64,000 bases of DNA, from NCBI GenBank assembly GCA_049323655.1, contig JBMONO010000019.1:27066-91065 (forward strand). Direction: 5' to 3'. Origin of the DNA: DB1 sp049323655 (GTDB lineage Bacteria; Desulfobacterota; Desulfobulbia; Desulfobulbales; SURF-16). Positions 1-9,584 of the stretch are shown here, in pieces; position 1 is the first letter of the stretch, and each line of letters opens with the position of its first letter. The notes under the pieces are model-generated. The model was not told where the DNA came from and made no database searches. It worked only from the letters and a program-made list of their open reading frames with translations. The translations under genes were made by a program, and so were the position numbers.

Positions 1-1
1 C

Positions 2-148
2 TACCCCATGTCCACTCTGCCGGTCAAGGTCCTGCCCCTGGACGTGACGCTTATCGCCGTCTCCGCCGTCCTCATCACCTTTCTCGCCACCCTTTACCCG
101 TCCTGGCAGGCATCGCGCATCCAGCCGGCGGAAGCATTGCGCTATTAG
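2..148 (+). CDS. LolC/LolE-type lipoprotein ABC transporter permease, C-terminal fragment
   Basis: Only the last 48 codons are inside the window; the gene begins upstream. The frame read from base 2 ends in a hydrophobic helix and then the sequence LYPSWQASRIQPAEALRY before a TAG stop. That ending (LYPs..Aa...PaeALRY) is typical of FtsX-family permeases such as LolC/LolE, which with LolD extract lipoproteins from the inner membrane and hand them to LolA. The stop codon lies 7 bp before the lolD start, so the two are one operon. Whether it is LolC, LolE or a single combined subunit cannot be told from this fragment. Confidence 0.85.
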   Translation, partial: YPMSTLPVKVLPLDVTLIAVSAVLITFLATLYPSWQASRIQPAEALRY

Positions 149-155
149 GTTGACC

Positions 156-890
156 ATGGCCACAGTTGAACAAAACACCTCCCTTTTTGCCGCCCGCGAT
201 CTGACGAAAACCTATGGGCACGGCAGGGCTGCGATCACCGTCCTCCACGATCTGGAGCTTGAACTGACGCCCGGCGAGATGGTGGCCATCACCGGCGCCT
301 CGGGCACCGGCAAGTCAACCCTCCTCCATCTCCTCGGAGCGCTGGATCGTCCGGACCGGGGCAGCGTCTTCTTCAATGGAGAAGACATCTTTTCCCGTGA
401 CGACGAGGGCCTTGCCGATTTCCGCAACAAGAGCATCGGCTTTGTCTTCCAGTTTCACCACCTGCTGCCGGAGTTTTCGGCGATTGAAAATACCATCATG
501 CCGGGCCTCATTGCCGGCAAAAAGCGGGAGCAACTGCAGACCGGAGCAAGGGAGCTGCTTGACGGCGTCGGTCTGGGACACCGGATCGACCATCGGATCG
601 GCGAACTGTCCGGTGGTGAGCAGCAACGGGTGGCGCTGGCCCGGGCCCTCATTATGCGGCCTGCCCTGCTGCTGGCCGATGAACCGACCGGCAACCTCGA
701 CCCGCAGACCGGTGAAACGGTCTTTGCTTTGATCCGGCGGATGAACAGAGAGTTCGGGCTGACCACCGTCATGGTCACCCACAACTATGCCCTGGCCGCC
801 AGGATGGATCGCTGCCTCACTCTGCATCAAGGGAGACTGCAGCCGGCCGACCTTTCCTCCCTCAGCGGTCTGCCGTCCGGCGGGGAATGA
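156..890 (+). CDS. lolD: Lipoprotein-releasing ABC transporter ATP-binding protein LolD
   Basis: A 244-residue ABC ATPase that would power lipoprotein release at the inner membrane. Visible motifs are Walker A GASGTGKST (residues 47-55), a Q-loop in FVFQFHHLLPEFSA (about 97-109), the signature LSGGEQQR (151-158) and Walker B LLLADEPTGN (171-180). FQ.HHLLPEF and ADEPTGNLD are usual for the LolD/MacB subfamily, and length matches LolD. The ATG at 156 is chosen; an in-frame TTG at 150 would add two residues. The permease fragment immediately upstream supports the LolCDE assignment over other ABC ATPases of this size. Confidence 0.93.
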   Translation: MATVEQNTSLFAARDLTKTYGHGRAAITVLHDLELELTPGEMVAITGASGTGKSTLLHLLGALDRPDRGSVFFNGEDIFSRDDEGLADFRNKSIGFVFQFHHLLPEFSAIENTIMPGLIAGKKREQLQTGARELLDGVGLGHRIDHRIGELSGGEQQRVALARALIMRPALLLADEPTGNLDPQTGETVFALIRRMNREFGLTTVMVTHNYALAARMDRCLTLHQGRLQPADLSSLSGLPSGGE

Positions 891-964
891 TTTTTTTCCA
901 TTCTTCCGCGCCGTCGGCCTGATGCGACCCTTTTCGGTCTCCGGCTGGATTGTGACATTTTTTT

Positions 965-994
965 TTGTTGGCAAGATTATGTGATTTCTACTAA
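965..994 (+). promoter_or_regulatory. Possible sigma70-type promoter upstream of bamA
   Basis: TTGTTG (965-970) and TACTAA (989-994) are separated by 18 bp in the 161-bp gap between lolD and bamA, and would give a leader of about 50 nt. The match is moderate and the upstream T-tract may simply be chance, so this is a weak call. Confidence 0.3.
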
Positions 995-1051
995 ATGGGG
1001 TGAAGCAGACAGCGCATCATCCCCACGTACACTTCACGAAAAAGAGTCGAT

Positions 1052-3742
1052 ATGCATATTCCCCCTGTTTTTCTCCGTTGCTGGCGGCAGGTCCTTTTTC
1101 TTCTTCTGGTTTCCTGCCTCGTGCCGACCGCCTTTGCCGCGGCCCCGGAATCCCCCCTGGAAAAAGAAGCGCCGGCCAACACCCTCTTTCTGCCGGTCAC
1201 CATTAACGCGCCCGGCGATGTTGCCGCCCTTGAGACAAAAATCGACGAAATTCTCCGGGCTGCTTCCGGCAGTCGCGGCCAAAAATTTGTCGAGCGTGAG
1301 GAGCTGGGCGAGCTGCTCGATCCGGCGGCCTCCTGCCCGCCGCCGGCTGAAATCATCGCGCCCCTGCTGGCGGGCGCCGCTTATGAATATGTCGTCTGCG
1401 GCAGCCTGACCCGGGTCGGCGCCCGGTTCAGCGTCGATCTCATCGCCTACAATCTGCCCGGCGACACAACCGGTCACAGTTTTTATCAACAGGCCGCCGA
1501 CGCCGACGACCTGCCCTTTGTCATGGAACGGCTGGTGGACAACATCGTCACCCATACCGGCAGGCAGCACCAGATCGCCAAAATCATCATCAGCGGCAAT
1601 ACCCGCATCGACTCCGGCGCCATCCTCCGCAACATCAGAAACCGGGCCGGCGACCGCTACAATCCGGGCCAACTCGGTGAGGACCTGAAAAATATCTACA
1701 AAATGGGATATTTCAATGACGTTCGTCTCAGGGTCGACGAGGTTGCGGAGGGGAAAAACGTCACCTTCGAGGTGGAGGAAAAGGAGATCGTCGCCAGCGT
1801 CACCATCTCCGGCGAAGACAACATCGACGCCGACAAGATCAAGGAGGTGCTCACCGTCTCCCAGAATACCATTCTCAACCCGCGTGAACTGAAGATTTCA
1901 GCGGAAAATATCCGCAATCTCTACAAGGAAAAAGGCTATTACGATACCGAGGTGACAACCAAGCTGACCTATCCGGACAAGGAAAAAGTCAACGTCCTCT
2001 TTGAAATCAAGGAAGGCAACAAGATCTATGTCAAGGAGATCGTCATCAACGGCAACACCACCTTCTCCAATGATGAGATAAAAGAAACCATCACCACCTC
2101 AACCAAGACCATTTTTTCCTGGATCACCGAGTCCGGTCTGCTCAAACGCGATGTCCTCCAGCAGGATGCGGCCCGCATCGGCGCCTTTTACCAGAATCAA
2201 GGCTTTATTGACGCCCTGGTCGGCGATCCGGTGGTGGAAAAGAAAGAGGATTGGCTGTCCGTTACCTTCAACATCACCGAAGGCGACCGCTACAAGGTCG
2301 GCGTCGTCGAAATCACCGGCGACATGATCACCGACAAGGCCAGCCTGGAGGCGATGACGAAGATCGGCGATGAACGCTATTTCAGCCGTCAGGTGCTGCG
2401 TGACGATGTCCTGGCTCTGACCGATTACTATGCCTCCAAGGGCTACGCCTTTGCCGAAGTGATCCCCAATGTCACGAAAAACAAAGAGGAAAAACGGGTG
2501 GACGTCACCTTGCAGATCAACAAGGGCGATCTGGTCCACATCAACCGCATCATCATCCGGGGAAACACCCGGACCCGCGACAAGGTCATCCGCCGCAACC
2601 TCGAATTTGACGAGCAATCCGTCTATGACGCCACTGCCATCAAAAAGAGCACGGAAAAGTTGCAGTACCTCGACTTCTTCGAGGATATCAACATCACCCC
2701 CGAACCCACCGATGAAGACAACCTGATGGATGTTCTCGTCGAACTGAAAGAGAAACCGACCGGCACCTTCAGTGTCGGCGCGGGCTACAGCTCGGCGGAC
2801 GGCATGCTCTTCATGGCCGACGTCACCCAGCACAACTTCCTCGGCCGCGGCCAGAGCCTCTCCCTTCAAGGCAACATCGGCGGCACCAATTCGCGCTACA
2901 ATCTTAGTTTTACCGAGCCGCGCCTCAACGATTCCAAACTTTCCTTTGGGTTCGACCTCTACCAGTGGCACCGGGAGTACGACGATTACGACAAGGATTC
3001 GACCGGCGCCGCCATCCGCCTCGGGTATCCGATCTGGGAAAAATGGCGGGTGTGGGGCAAATGGGCCTACGACGACTCCGAACTCTCCGAGGTCAGCGAG
3101 TTTGCCTCCTATTACATCAGGGATTCCATGGACATCAACATCACCCACTCGGTCACCGTGGGACTGTCCCGCGATTCCCGCAATCACCGCTACAGTCCGA
3201 CCAAGGGCTCATACCACACCATCTCCGTGCAGAAAGCCGGCGGCCCCTTGGGCGGCGACAGTTCCTTTACCAAATACGAGGGCATCACCAGCTGGTACTT
3301 CCCCTTCTACTGGTCAACCACCTTCCACACCCAGTTTTCCGCCGGCTACGTCACCGAAGATCAGGACGGCAGACTGCCGGTCTATGAAAAATTCTACCTC
3401 GGCGGCCTCAACACCGTCCGCAGCTTCGAATACGGCGACATCAGCCCGCGCGACCCGCTCACCAACGAAAAGATCGGCGGCGAAAAAATGGCCTACATGA
3501 ATCTCGAATACATCTTTCCGCTCGTCAAGGATATCGGCCTGAACGCCCTGGTCTTTTACGACATGGGTAATGCGGTGCGCGATTCGGACAGCCTCACCAC
3601 CGACCTGCGCTCCAGCGTCGGCTTCGGTTTCCGCTGGCTGTCGCCGATGGGACCGCTGCGGCTGGAATGGGGCTATAACCTCGATGCAGAGGATGACGAG
3701 GACCAGAGCATGTGGGATTTCAGCATCGGCGGCATGTTCTAG
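1052..3742 (+). CDS. bamA: Outer membrane protein assembly factor BamA
   Basis: An 896-residue Omp85-family protein. It starts with a signal peptide (about residues 1-30, hydrophobic core LFLLLVSCLVPTAFA). A short extra domain of about 130 residues follows, then POTRA repeats: segments such as IIISGNTRIDSGAILRNI, VTISGEDNIDADKIKEV and IIIRGNTRTRDKVIRRNL each show the hydrophobic-strand, G(N/D), helix pattern. The last third is a beta-barrel with VGLSRDSRNHRYSPTKG and the GLNTVRSFEYGD region that matches the conserved (V/I)RGF barrel motif, here as VRSF. It ends in F, as outer-membrane barrels do. BamA inserts beta-barrel proteins into the outer membrane. The roughly 100 residues between signal peptide and first POTRA are longer than in the E. 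coli protein, a common feature of deltaproteobacterial BamA. Neighbours lolD and surA fit envelope biogenesis. Confidence 0.95.
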   Translation: MHIPPVFLRCWRQVLFLLLVSCLVPTAFAAAPESPLEKEAPANTLFLPVTINAPGDVAALETKIDEILRAASGSRGQKFVEREELGELLDPAASCPPPAEIIAPLLAGAAYEYVVCGSLTRVGARFSVDLIAYNLPGDTTGHSFYQQAADADDLPFVMERLVDNIVTHTGRQHQIAKIIISGNTRIDSGAILRNIRNRAGDRYNPGQLGEDLKNIYKMGYFNDVRLRVDEVAEGKNVTFEVEEKEIVASVTISGEDNIDADKIKEVLTVSQNTILNPRELKISAENIRNLYKEKGYYDTEVTTKLTYPDKEKVNVLFEIKEGNKIYVKEIVINGNTTFSNDEIKETITTSTKTIFSWITESGLLKRDVLQQDAARIGAFYQNQGFIDALVGDPVVEKKEDWLSVTFNITEGDRYKVGVVEITGDMITDKASLEAMTKIGDERYFSRQVLRDDVLALTDYYASKGYAFAEVIPNVTKNKEEKRVDVTLQINKGDLVHINRIIIRGNTRTRDKVIRRNLEFDEQSVYDATAIKKSTEKLQYLDFFEDINITPEPTDEDNLMDVLVELKEKPTGTFSVGAGYSSADGMLFMADVTQHNFLGRGQSLSLQGNIGGTNSRYNLSFTEPRLNDSKLSFGFDLYQWHREYDDYDKDSTGAAIRLGYPIWEKWRVWGKWAYDDSELSEVSEFASYYIRDSMDINITHSVTVGLSRDSRNHRYSPTKGSYHTISVQKAGGPLGGDSSFTKYEGITSWYFPFYWSTTFHTQFSAGYVTEDQDGRLPVYEKFYLGGLNTVRSFEYGDISPRDPLTNEKIGGEKMAYMNLEYIFPLVKDIGLNALVFYDMGNAVRDSDSLTTDLRSSVGFGFRWLSPMGPLRLEWGYNLDAEDDEDQSMWDFSIGGMF

Positions 3743-3789
3743 CCCATCGCTGCACCGCTCTCGCCCGGCTTTATTTCCATTTTTCCGCC

Positions 3790-6700
3790 ATGGCGTTCTG
3801 CGCCATGGCGTTTTTCATTGCCATGCACCATTTCTTCGACACCCTGACCAGTTCCGAAAAGAAACCTTTTGCCGTCAGCGGCCTGCGCCCCGCTTCCGCC
3901 GCCATGCTGATCGCGGAAGCAGTGGCCGGAACCGGCCGGCCGGTTCTCTGTGTGCTGCCGTCCGAAGATCTGCTGGCCGGTATGGAGCAGGATGTCAGCT
4001 TTTTCACCGCAGCACCCGTGTTCTGCTACCCGGGCTACGAGATTCCGCCCTATACCCCCCTGTCGCCGGACAGTTCGACCACCGCAGCCCGGCTCTCCAC
4101 CCTCTATCGGGTGCTGACAGCCGACTCTCCTTTTGTCCTGCTCTGCTCCGTCGAGGCCCTGCTGCGCAGGATTCTCCCCCTTTCTCTCCTTGACCGGGGC
4201 GCGGAAATCGTCATGCGCGGCGAGGATACCGATCCGACCGGGTTGGTTGTCAGTCTGGTGAAAAACGGCTACGAACAGGTGGCCCTGGTCCAGAACAGCG
4301 GCGAATTCGCCCTGCGCGGCGGCATCATCGACATCTATCCCCCCCCTTTTGCCGGCCGCGAATCCCTCGACGCTCCGGTTCGTCTTGATTTTTTCGGAGA
4401 AACCGTTGAATCGATCCGCTATTTCGATCCCATCAGCCAACGCTCCATCAGGGAGGTGGATGAGGCGCTTTTCCTGCCGGTGAGCGACATTCTCTTTCCG
4501 GAGGCCGATTCCGACCGTCTGGGTGATCTGTTGCGCCGCTATGACCGGCTCGCCGGCCAGGAAAACTGGCAGTATGCCGAGGCAAAAGCCATCCGGGAAA
4601 AACTGGCGGTCCGCACCGCCTTTCCCGGCATTGAGTTCCTCCTTCCCCTCTTTTATGATAAACTCTCCGCCCCCCTCGACATCCTGCCGGCCACCACTCT
4701 CGTCCTCCTTTATGACCCGGACGAAGCCCGTCGCACCGTCCGTCTCACCTGGGAGAGAATCGAAAAAAACCACCAGGAGTCCCGCTTGGCCGGCAAACCA
4801 TGCCTGCCGCCGGACTCGCTCTTTCTGCCCGAGGAGGAGCTGAACCGGGTCCTGAGCGGCTTTCGGCCGATTCCGCTTTATGAGCTCAGCGGGCCGGACG
4901 GGCAAGAGACAGTGACCATCAGCACCGGCAATCATCAGCTGCTCAAACAGCAGATCTCCCTCGCCCGGCAGCAAGACGGGCTGATCGCCCCACTTGCCCG
5001 TCAGATCCGGCAGTGGCAGGAGGACCGCGGCAGAATCGTCCTGGCCTGCCGCTCCGAAAAAAACGCCCGCCACCTCGGCGAGATGCTCTCGCACTATGAT
5101 CTGCGCATCGAGAGCCATGATGCGCCGGTCAATCCGGCCCGGCTCGACCCCGAGGTCGTCACCCTGGTCGCAGCTCCGCTCAGCGCCGGCTTTGACATGC
5201 CGGACCTCGGCCTCCATCTCCTGTCGGAAAACGAACTGTTCGGAGAAAGACGACTCGGCAATCGCAAACAGAAAAAGCGCCCTCCCCATGGTGAGGCGGT
5301 TCGTTTCAACGAATTGCGCGCCGGTGACTATATCGTCCATGCCGACCACGGCATCGGCCTGTTTCAGGGCATCGTCAACATGGCGCTCAACGGGGTGGCC
5401 AACGACTTTCTCCAGATCGCCTACGAGGGCAATGACATTCTCTATGTGCCCATTGACCGCCTCAACACGGTCAGCAAGTATCAGGGCATCGGCGACCAGC
5501 CGCCAAAAATCAACAAACTGGGCGGCAAGGTCTGGGCCAAGACCAAACGCAAGGTCACCGAGGCGGTCTGGAAGGTAGCCCAGGAGCTGCTCGATATCTA
5601 CGCCCGCCGCAAGCTGGCAATCGGCCATGCCTTCACCCCGGCCGGCAGCCTCTACAACGAACTGGAGGAGAGCTTCCCTTACGAGGAAACCGCCGGCCAG
5701 ACAAAGGCAATCAACGACGTGCTGCACGACCTCACCCAGGAACAAACCATGGATCGGCTCGTCTGCGGCGACGTCGGCTACGGCAAAACCGAGGTCGCCA
5801 TCCGCGCCGCTTTCAAGGTGGTGGAGGACGGCTTCCAGGTGGCGGTGCTGGTCCCGACCACCGTCCTGGCCGAACAGCATGCCGAATCCTTCAGCGAGCG
5901 CTTCGCCGGCTTTCCGGTGCGGATCGAATGCCTGAACCGCTTTCGCTCCCCGGCCCAGCAGAAACAGAGCCTCGAAAATCTCGCCCTCGGCCGAACCGAC
6001 ATCGTCATCGGCACCCATCGTCTTCTTTCCAAAGATGTGGTCTTCCGTCGGCTCGGTCTGCTCATTATCGACGAAGAACACCGCTTCGGGGTCGCCCATA
6101 AGGAAAGGATCAAAAAAATCAAGACCAACGTCGATGTCCTCACCCTGACCGCCACGCCCATCCCCCGCACCCTGCAGCTCTCGTTGCTCGGCATCCGCGA
6201 TCTGTCCGTCATCAGTACGCCGCCGGGTCAGCGGCGGGCAGTGAAGACCTTTGTCGCCAGACATGACGACCTGGTCATCAAGGAGGCGGTCATCAAGGAA
6301 TTGCAGCGCAAGGGTCAGGTTTTTCTCGTCCACAACCGGGTCCATTCCATCCATGAAACCGCGGCAACGGTGCAGAAGCTCGTCCCCCAGGCCCGGGTCG
6401 CCGTCGCTCATGGCCAGATGCCGGGTCAGCAGCTCGAAGAGATCATGGTCCGCTTCATCAAGCGGGAGATTGACGTGCTGGTCACCACCACCATCATCGA
6501 ATCCGGCCTTGATATCCCCAATGCCAACACCATCATCATCACCCGAGCCGACCGGTTCGGCCTTGCCGAAATCTATCAGCTGCGCGGCAGGGTGGGCCGG
6601 AGCAGCCAACAGGCCTATGCCTATCTCCTTGTCCCCTCTCTTGACGGTCTCTCGAAGGATGCCAAGCAACGCCTTCGCGCTTTGATGGATTACAACGAAC

Positions 6701-7323
6701 TGGGCGGCGGTTTCAAACTGGCGATGAGCGATTTGCAGATCCGCGGCGGCGGCAGCATTCTCGGCAAATCGCAGAGCGGCAACATCGCGGCGGTGGGCTA
6801 TGACCTTTACCTCGATCTGCTCCAAAAAACGGTAGAGGATCTGAAACGGCGAGGCGGCGAGGGAGAACCACTTGATGCGGCGTTGGACTTCGAGCCGGAG
6901 ATCAACCTTTCCGTTTCCGCCTTCATCCCGCAGCACTATATCGAGGACAGCGATCAGCGTTATATCGCCTATCGCAAGATCACCAGTATCCGCAACGACA
7001 GCGAATTGATCGACCTCCAGGAGGAACTGCGGGACCGCTACGGAGAAATCCCGGCCGAAACCGTCAATCTTCTCCATCTCATTACCCTCAAATTCGCCAT
7101 GCGGCAGTTGAAAATCGCCAAAATGGAGCAGGGTGGGGCCCATCTCGTTCTTTCCTTTTTAGCCGATACCCCGGTGCAGCCGGAGCGGATTCTCGCCCTT
7201 ATCAGAGAGAGCAAAAACAGCATCCGACTGACACCCGAAGGTAAATTAATCGTACCGTTGAGCAACCAGGAGGGGGATGCCATCTTCCTCGGGATTAAAA
7301 AAGTCTTGCAGGCCCTGCATTAG
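3790..7323 (+). CDS. mfd: Transcription-repair coupling factor Mfd
   Basis: A 1177-residue Mfd. It removes RNA polymerase stalled at DNA damage and recruits UvrA. Domains in order: N-terminal UvrB-like module including PGYEIPPYTPLSPD; a CarD-like RNA-polymerase interaction domain starting GDYIVHADHGIGLFQG (about 512-527); the SF2 helicase with Walker A GDVGYGKTE (660-668), DEEH box (761-764), TATPIPRTL, ESGLDIPNANT and QLRGRVGR; and the C-terminal TRCF domain. Length is near the 1148 residues of E. coli Mfd. Three in-frame ATGs (3790, 3805, 3823) lie close together, the first two within a direct repeat of gccatggcgtt, and none has a convincing ribosome binding site, so the start is uncertain by up to 11 codons. 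The gene follows bamA by 47 bp. Confidence 0.96.
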   Translation: MAFCAMAFFIAMHHFFDTLTSSEKKPFAVSGLRPASAAMLIAEAVAGTGRPVLCVLPSEDLLAGMEQDVSFFTAAPVFCYPGYEIPPYTPLSPDSSTTAARLSTLYRVLTADSPFVLLCSVEALLRRILPLSLLDRGAEIVMRGEDTDPTGLVVSLVKNGYEQVALVQNSGEFALRGGIIDIYPPPFAGRESLDAPVRLDFFGETVESIRYFDPISQRSIREVDEALFLPVSDILFPEADSDRLGDLLRRYDRLAGQENWQYAEAKAIREKLAVRTAFPGIEFLLPLFYDKLSAPLDILPATTLVLLYDPDEARRTVRLTWERIEKNHQESRLAGKPCLPPDSLFLPEEELNRVLSGFRPIPLYELSGPDGQETVTISTGNHQLLKQQISLARQQDGLIAPLARQIRQWQEDRGRIVLACRSEKNARHLGEMLSHYDLRIESHDAPVNPARLDPEVVTLVAAPLSAGFDMPDLGLHLLSENELFGERRLGNRKQKKRPPHGEAVRFNELRAGDYIVHADHGIGLFQGIVNMALNGVANDFLQIAYEGNDILYVPIDRLNTVSKYQGIGDQPPKINKLGGKVWAKTKRKVTEAVWKVAQELLDIYARRKLAIGHAFTPAGSLYNELEESFPYEETAGQTKAINDVLHDLTQEQTMDRLVCGDVGYGKTEVAIRAAFKVVEDGFQVAVLVPTTVLAEQHAESFSERFAGFPVRIECLNRFRSPAQQKQSLENLALGRTDIVIGTHRLLSKDVVFRRLGLLIIDEEHRFGVAHKERIKKIKTNVDVLTLTATPIPRTLQLSLLGIRDLSVISTPPGQRRAVKTFVARHDDLVIKEAVIKELQRKGQVFLVHNRVHSIHETAATVQKLVPQARVAVAHGQMPGQQLEEIMVRFIKREIDVLVTTTIIESGLDIPNANTIIITRADRFGLAEIYQLRGRVGRSSQQAYAYLLVPSLDGLSKDAKQRLRALMDYNELGGGFKLAMSDLQIRGGGSILGKSQSGNIAAVGYDLYLDLLQKTVEDLKRRGGEGEPLDAALDFEPEINLSVSAFIPQHYIEDSDQRYIAYRKITSIRNDSELIDLQEELRDRYGEIPAETVNLLHLITLKFAMRQLKIAKMEQGGAHLVLSFLADTPVQPERILALIRESKNSIRLTPEGKLIVPLSNQEGDAIFLGIKKVLQALH

Positions 7324-7411
7324 TATCGTACAAATATGAGGGTTGCCGGACCCGGCTATTCCCCTTTGCCGCGGCCGCCCACCCGACCTCATTAAACCTG
7401 ACGAATTTCCC

Positions 7412-8422
7412 ATGACGCGACATCCATCCCCTTCCAGATTTCGTATTTTTCCCTTTCTTGCCTTTTTTCTCCTCTCTTTCCTGACAATCATTCCGCCGGC
7501 CACCGCTGAACAGTTGGTCGACCGCATCGTGGCGGTGGTCAATGACGAGGTCATCACCCTTTCCGAACTGGAACGAGAGGCGGCGCCGACCATCGAGAAG
7601 ATCAAAGAGCAGGTGCCGGAGGCCGAGCAGGAACAGACCATCAAAAAGGCGCGTCTCGATATTCTCCGTTCCATGATCGACGAAAAACTTTTGCTGCAAC
7701 GGGCAAAGGAACGCAACATGGAGGTCGGCGACCAGGAAATTGATGCAGCGATGGAACGAATCGCCCAGGACAACAACCTGACGATGGACCAGTTCAAAAA
7801 AGAGCTGCTGAAAACCGGGCTCACCGAACAGCAGTACCGCGCCACCCTGAAAAAACAGATTCTCCGCTCCAAACTGCTTGCCTTTGACATCCGCTCCAAG
7901 GTCGTCATCACCAATGAGCAGGTGGAGGCCTATTATCGGTCGATGAACAGGGGTGAGACCGCTCCGGTCGGCGGCTACCACATCCTGCAATTCGGCAGCA
8001 CCTGGGGGGAAAACGGCAGATCCGCCACTCGGGAAGAGGCGCTGAAACGGGCGGAACAGCTGCGGGAAATGGTGCTCGCCGGTGAGAATTTCGCCGACAT
8101 CGCCAAGCAGTATTCCGATCTGCCGTCGGCCAAGGACGGTGGTGATGTCGGTTTTCTTGAAAAAGAAGAAATGGCCGATTACATGCGTGACGCCATCAGT
8201 TCGCTGAAGCCGGGTGAGGTGAGCAAGGTGATTGAAACGCCGGCCGGTTTCCAGTTTTTCAAACTCCTGGCGAGCAATCGCGACGGCGTGGTGACCCAGC
8301 CGCCCCTGGCTGATGTCCGCGAGGAGATTCGGGCGGAACTCTATGACCAGGAACTCAAAAAGAAATTTGATTCCTGGGTCAGGGAACTGAGGGAGAACTC
8401 CTATGTGGAAGAACTCCTCTGA
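7412..8422 (+). CDS. SurA-like periplasmic chaperone / parvulin peptidyl-prolyl isomerase
   Basis: A 336-residue exported protein. Residues 1-32 form a signal peptide (basic start, hydrophobic FPFLAFFLLSFLTII, then PPATA-E). A SurA N-terminal chaperone domain follows (QLVDRIVAVVNDEVITLSEL). One parvulin domain lies at about residues 190-290, shown by YHILQF, the helix ALKRAEQLREMVLAGENFAD, SKDGGDVGFLEK-like spacing and PGEVSKVIETPAGFQFFKL. E. coli SurA has two parvulin domains; this single-domain form is common in deltaproteobacteria. It would escort unfolded outer-membrane proteins to BamA, which is encoded two genes upstream. The longer upstream reading starts without hydrophobic leader features, so the ATG that opens the signal peptide is preferred. 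Confidence 0.88.
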   Translation: MTRHPSPSRFRIFPFLAFFLLSFLTIIPPATAEQLVDRIVAVVNDEVITLSELEREAAPTIEKIKEQVPEAEQEQTIKKARLDILRSMIDEKLLLQRAKERNMEVGDQEIDAAMERIAQDNNLTMDQFKKELLKTGLTEQQYRATLKKQILRSKLLAFDIRSKVVITNEQVEAYYRSMNRGETAPVGGYHILQFGSTWGENGRSATREEALKRAEQLREMVLAGENFADIAKQYSDLPSAKDGGDVGFLEKEEMADYMRDAISSLKPGEVSKVIETPAGFQFFKLLASNRDGVVTQPPLADVREEIRAELYDQELKKKFDSWVRELRENSYVEELL

Positions 8423-8442
8423 CGGCTCCGAAAGGACAGGAT

Positions 8443-9522
8443 ATGAGTCAGGAAACAGCACATAATCGGGGCAAGGGAAACGAAGGCGGCGACCACGATG
8501 CGGATCAGCCCCTGCTCGGCAATTATCTGCAGCGTGAACGGCTGAAAAAGCACCTCTCCCTCGAACAGGCGGCGGAAGAGACCTGTATCCATATCGCCAC
8601 CCTGCGCGCCATTGAGGGCAATGACCGGAGCAAGATGCCGGCCGAAGTCTTTTCCCGCGGCTTCATCAGGCTCTATGCCGAATATCTCGGTCTTGACGCC
8701 CGGGATATCCTGGAGCGGTACCGGCGGGAAATGGCCCGCAACGAGGAGGATGGTATTTTTGGTCGTGACGTCTTCCACAATGAAAAACTGGCCGAATCAG
8801 CAAACATTTTCAACGTCCGCAAGATCTTTGTTATCATCTTTGTCGCCCTGCTGCTCGCCCTGGGATTCTATTTTTTCTTTTACGGATCGGCCATCACCAC
8901 CTATCGATCGATGATCCAGCCGGGCAAGGGCACTCCGGCCGGGCAAGATCTTCCGGAATCTCCGACGTTTCTCCCCGAACAATCGGAGTCGCCCGCCAAT
9001 GTTTTGCCTGACACTGTCGCCCCCGAATCGCCGACTGACGCGGCCGGCCCGCCTGTTAACGAGACTCTCGCTCCGCCGGCGGATATCGCGCCGGACACGC
9101 CTCCGGTCTCGCCGGAACCGGCGGAAACGATCAAAGGTGAAGAAGCCGTCTCCCCCGGCGTTACTTCCGCCGTCCCTGACAGCACCCCATCAGGGCAGGA
9201 TCCGGCGACAGCGCCGGCACTGGAGCTGCGCATGGTCTTCAGCGAAAAAACCTGGCTGCAGGTGATCATCGACGACCAGCCGGCCCGCGACTTTCTCTTC
9301 AACCCCGGCGAAGAAAACCGCTGGACTGCGAAAGAGCGGATCAAGCTCCACCTCGGCAACTCCGGCGGGGTCCGAGTCTTTGTCAACAATCGCGAACTCA
9401 CCGTTGCCGGGACCTCGGGCACCCCCCTGCGGCTGACTCTCCCTGACGACATCCCGCCCGCCGACCGGACCGATGCCACGACGACGCCAGGCGTGCCCGC
9501 CCGCTCCCCGGAACGTCCATAG
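8443..9522 (+). CDS. RodZ-like helix-turn-helix membrane protein (HTH_25 plus DUF4115)
   Basis: A 359-residue protein with the RodZ layout: a cytoplasmic helix-turn-helix (about 25-95, LGNYLQRERLKKHLSLEQAA and FSRGFIRLYAEYLGL), one membrane helix (about 127-148, KIFVIIFVALLLALGFYFFF), a long Pro/Glu/Ala/Thr-rich low-complexity linker (about 155-255) and a C-terminal beta domain (about 258-335) beginning LELRMVFSEKTWLQVIIDD, typical of DUF4115. RodZ links MreB to the cell-wall machinery in rods; in many deltaproteobacteria this family sits next to recO, as here. A good ribosome binding site (aaaggacaggat) precedes the ATG. Cell-shape function is inferred from family membership only. Confidence 0.82.
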   Translation: MSQETAHNRGKGNEGGDHDADQPLLGNYLQRERLKKHLSLEQAAEETCIHIATLRAIEGNDRSKMPAEVFSRGFIRLYAEYLGLDARDILERYRREMARNEEDGIFGRDVFHNEKLAESANIFNVRKIFVIIFVALLLALGFYFFFYGSAITTYRSMIQPGKGTPAGQDLPESPTFLPEQSESPANVLPDTVAPESPTDAAGPPVNETLAPPADIAPDTPPVSPEPAETIKGEEAVSPGVTSAVPDSTPSGQDPATAPALELRMVFSEKTWLQVIIDDQPARDFLFNPGEENRWTAKERIKLHLGNSGGVRVFVNNRELTVAGTSGTPLRLTLPDDIPPADRTDATTTPGVPARSPERP

Positions 9523-9584
9523 CTCGATTTATCCCCCTTTTTATCCGGCTCTTCCCGTTTTCATCCGGACTACAAGGCGTGCTG

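Noticed and set aside
3790..3820. The gccatggcgtt direct repeat as a regulatory feature
   Set aside because: Two 11-bp copies 15 bp apart code in-frame for MAFCAMAF; chance or start-site drift explains them.
3739..7143. A 1134-codon open frame on the minus strand opposite mfd
   Set aside because: It lies wholly opposite the unmistakable Mfd frame, has low-complexity Asp/Gly/Val-rich sequence and no motif; high GC in the coding strand keeps the antisense frame open.
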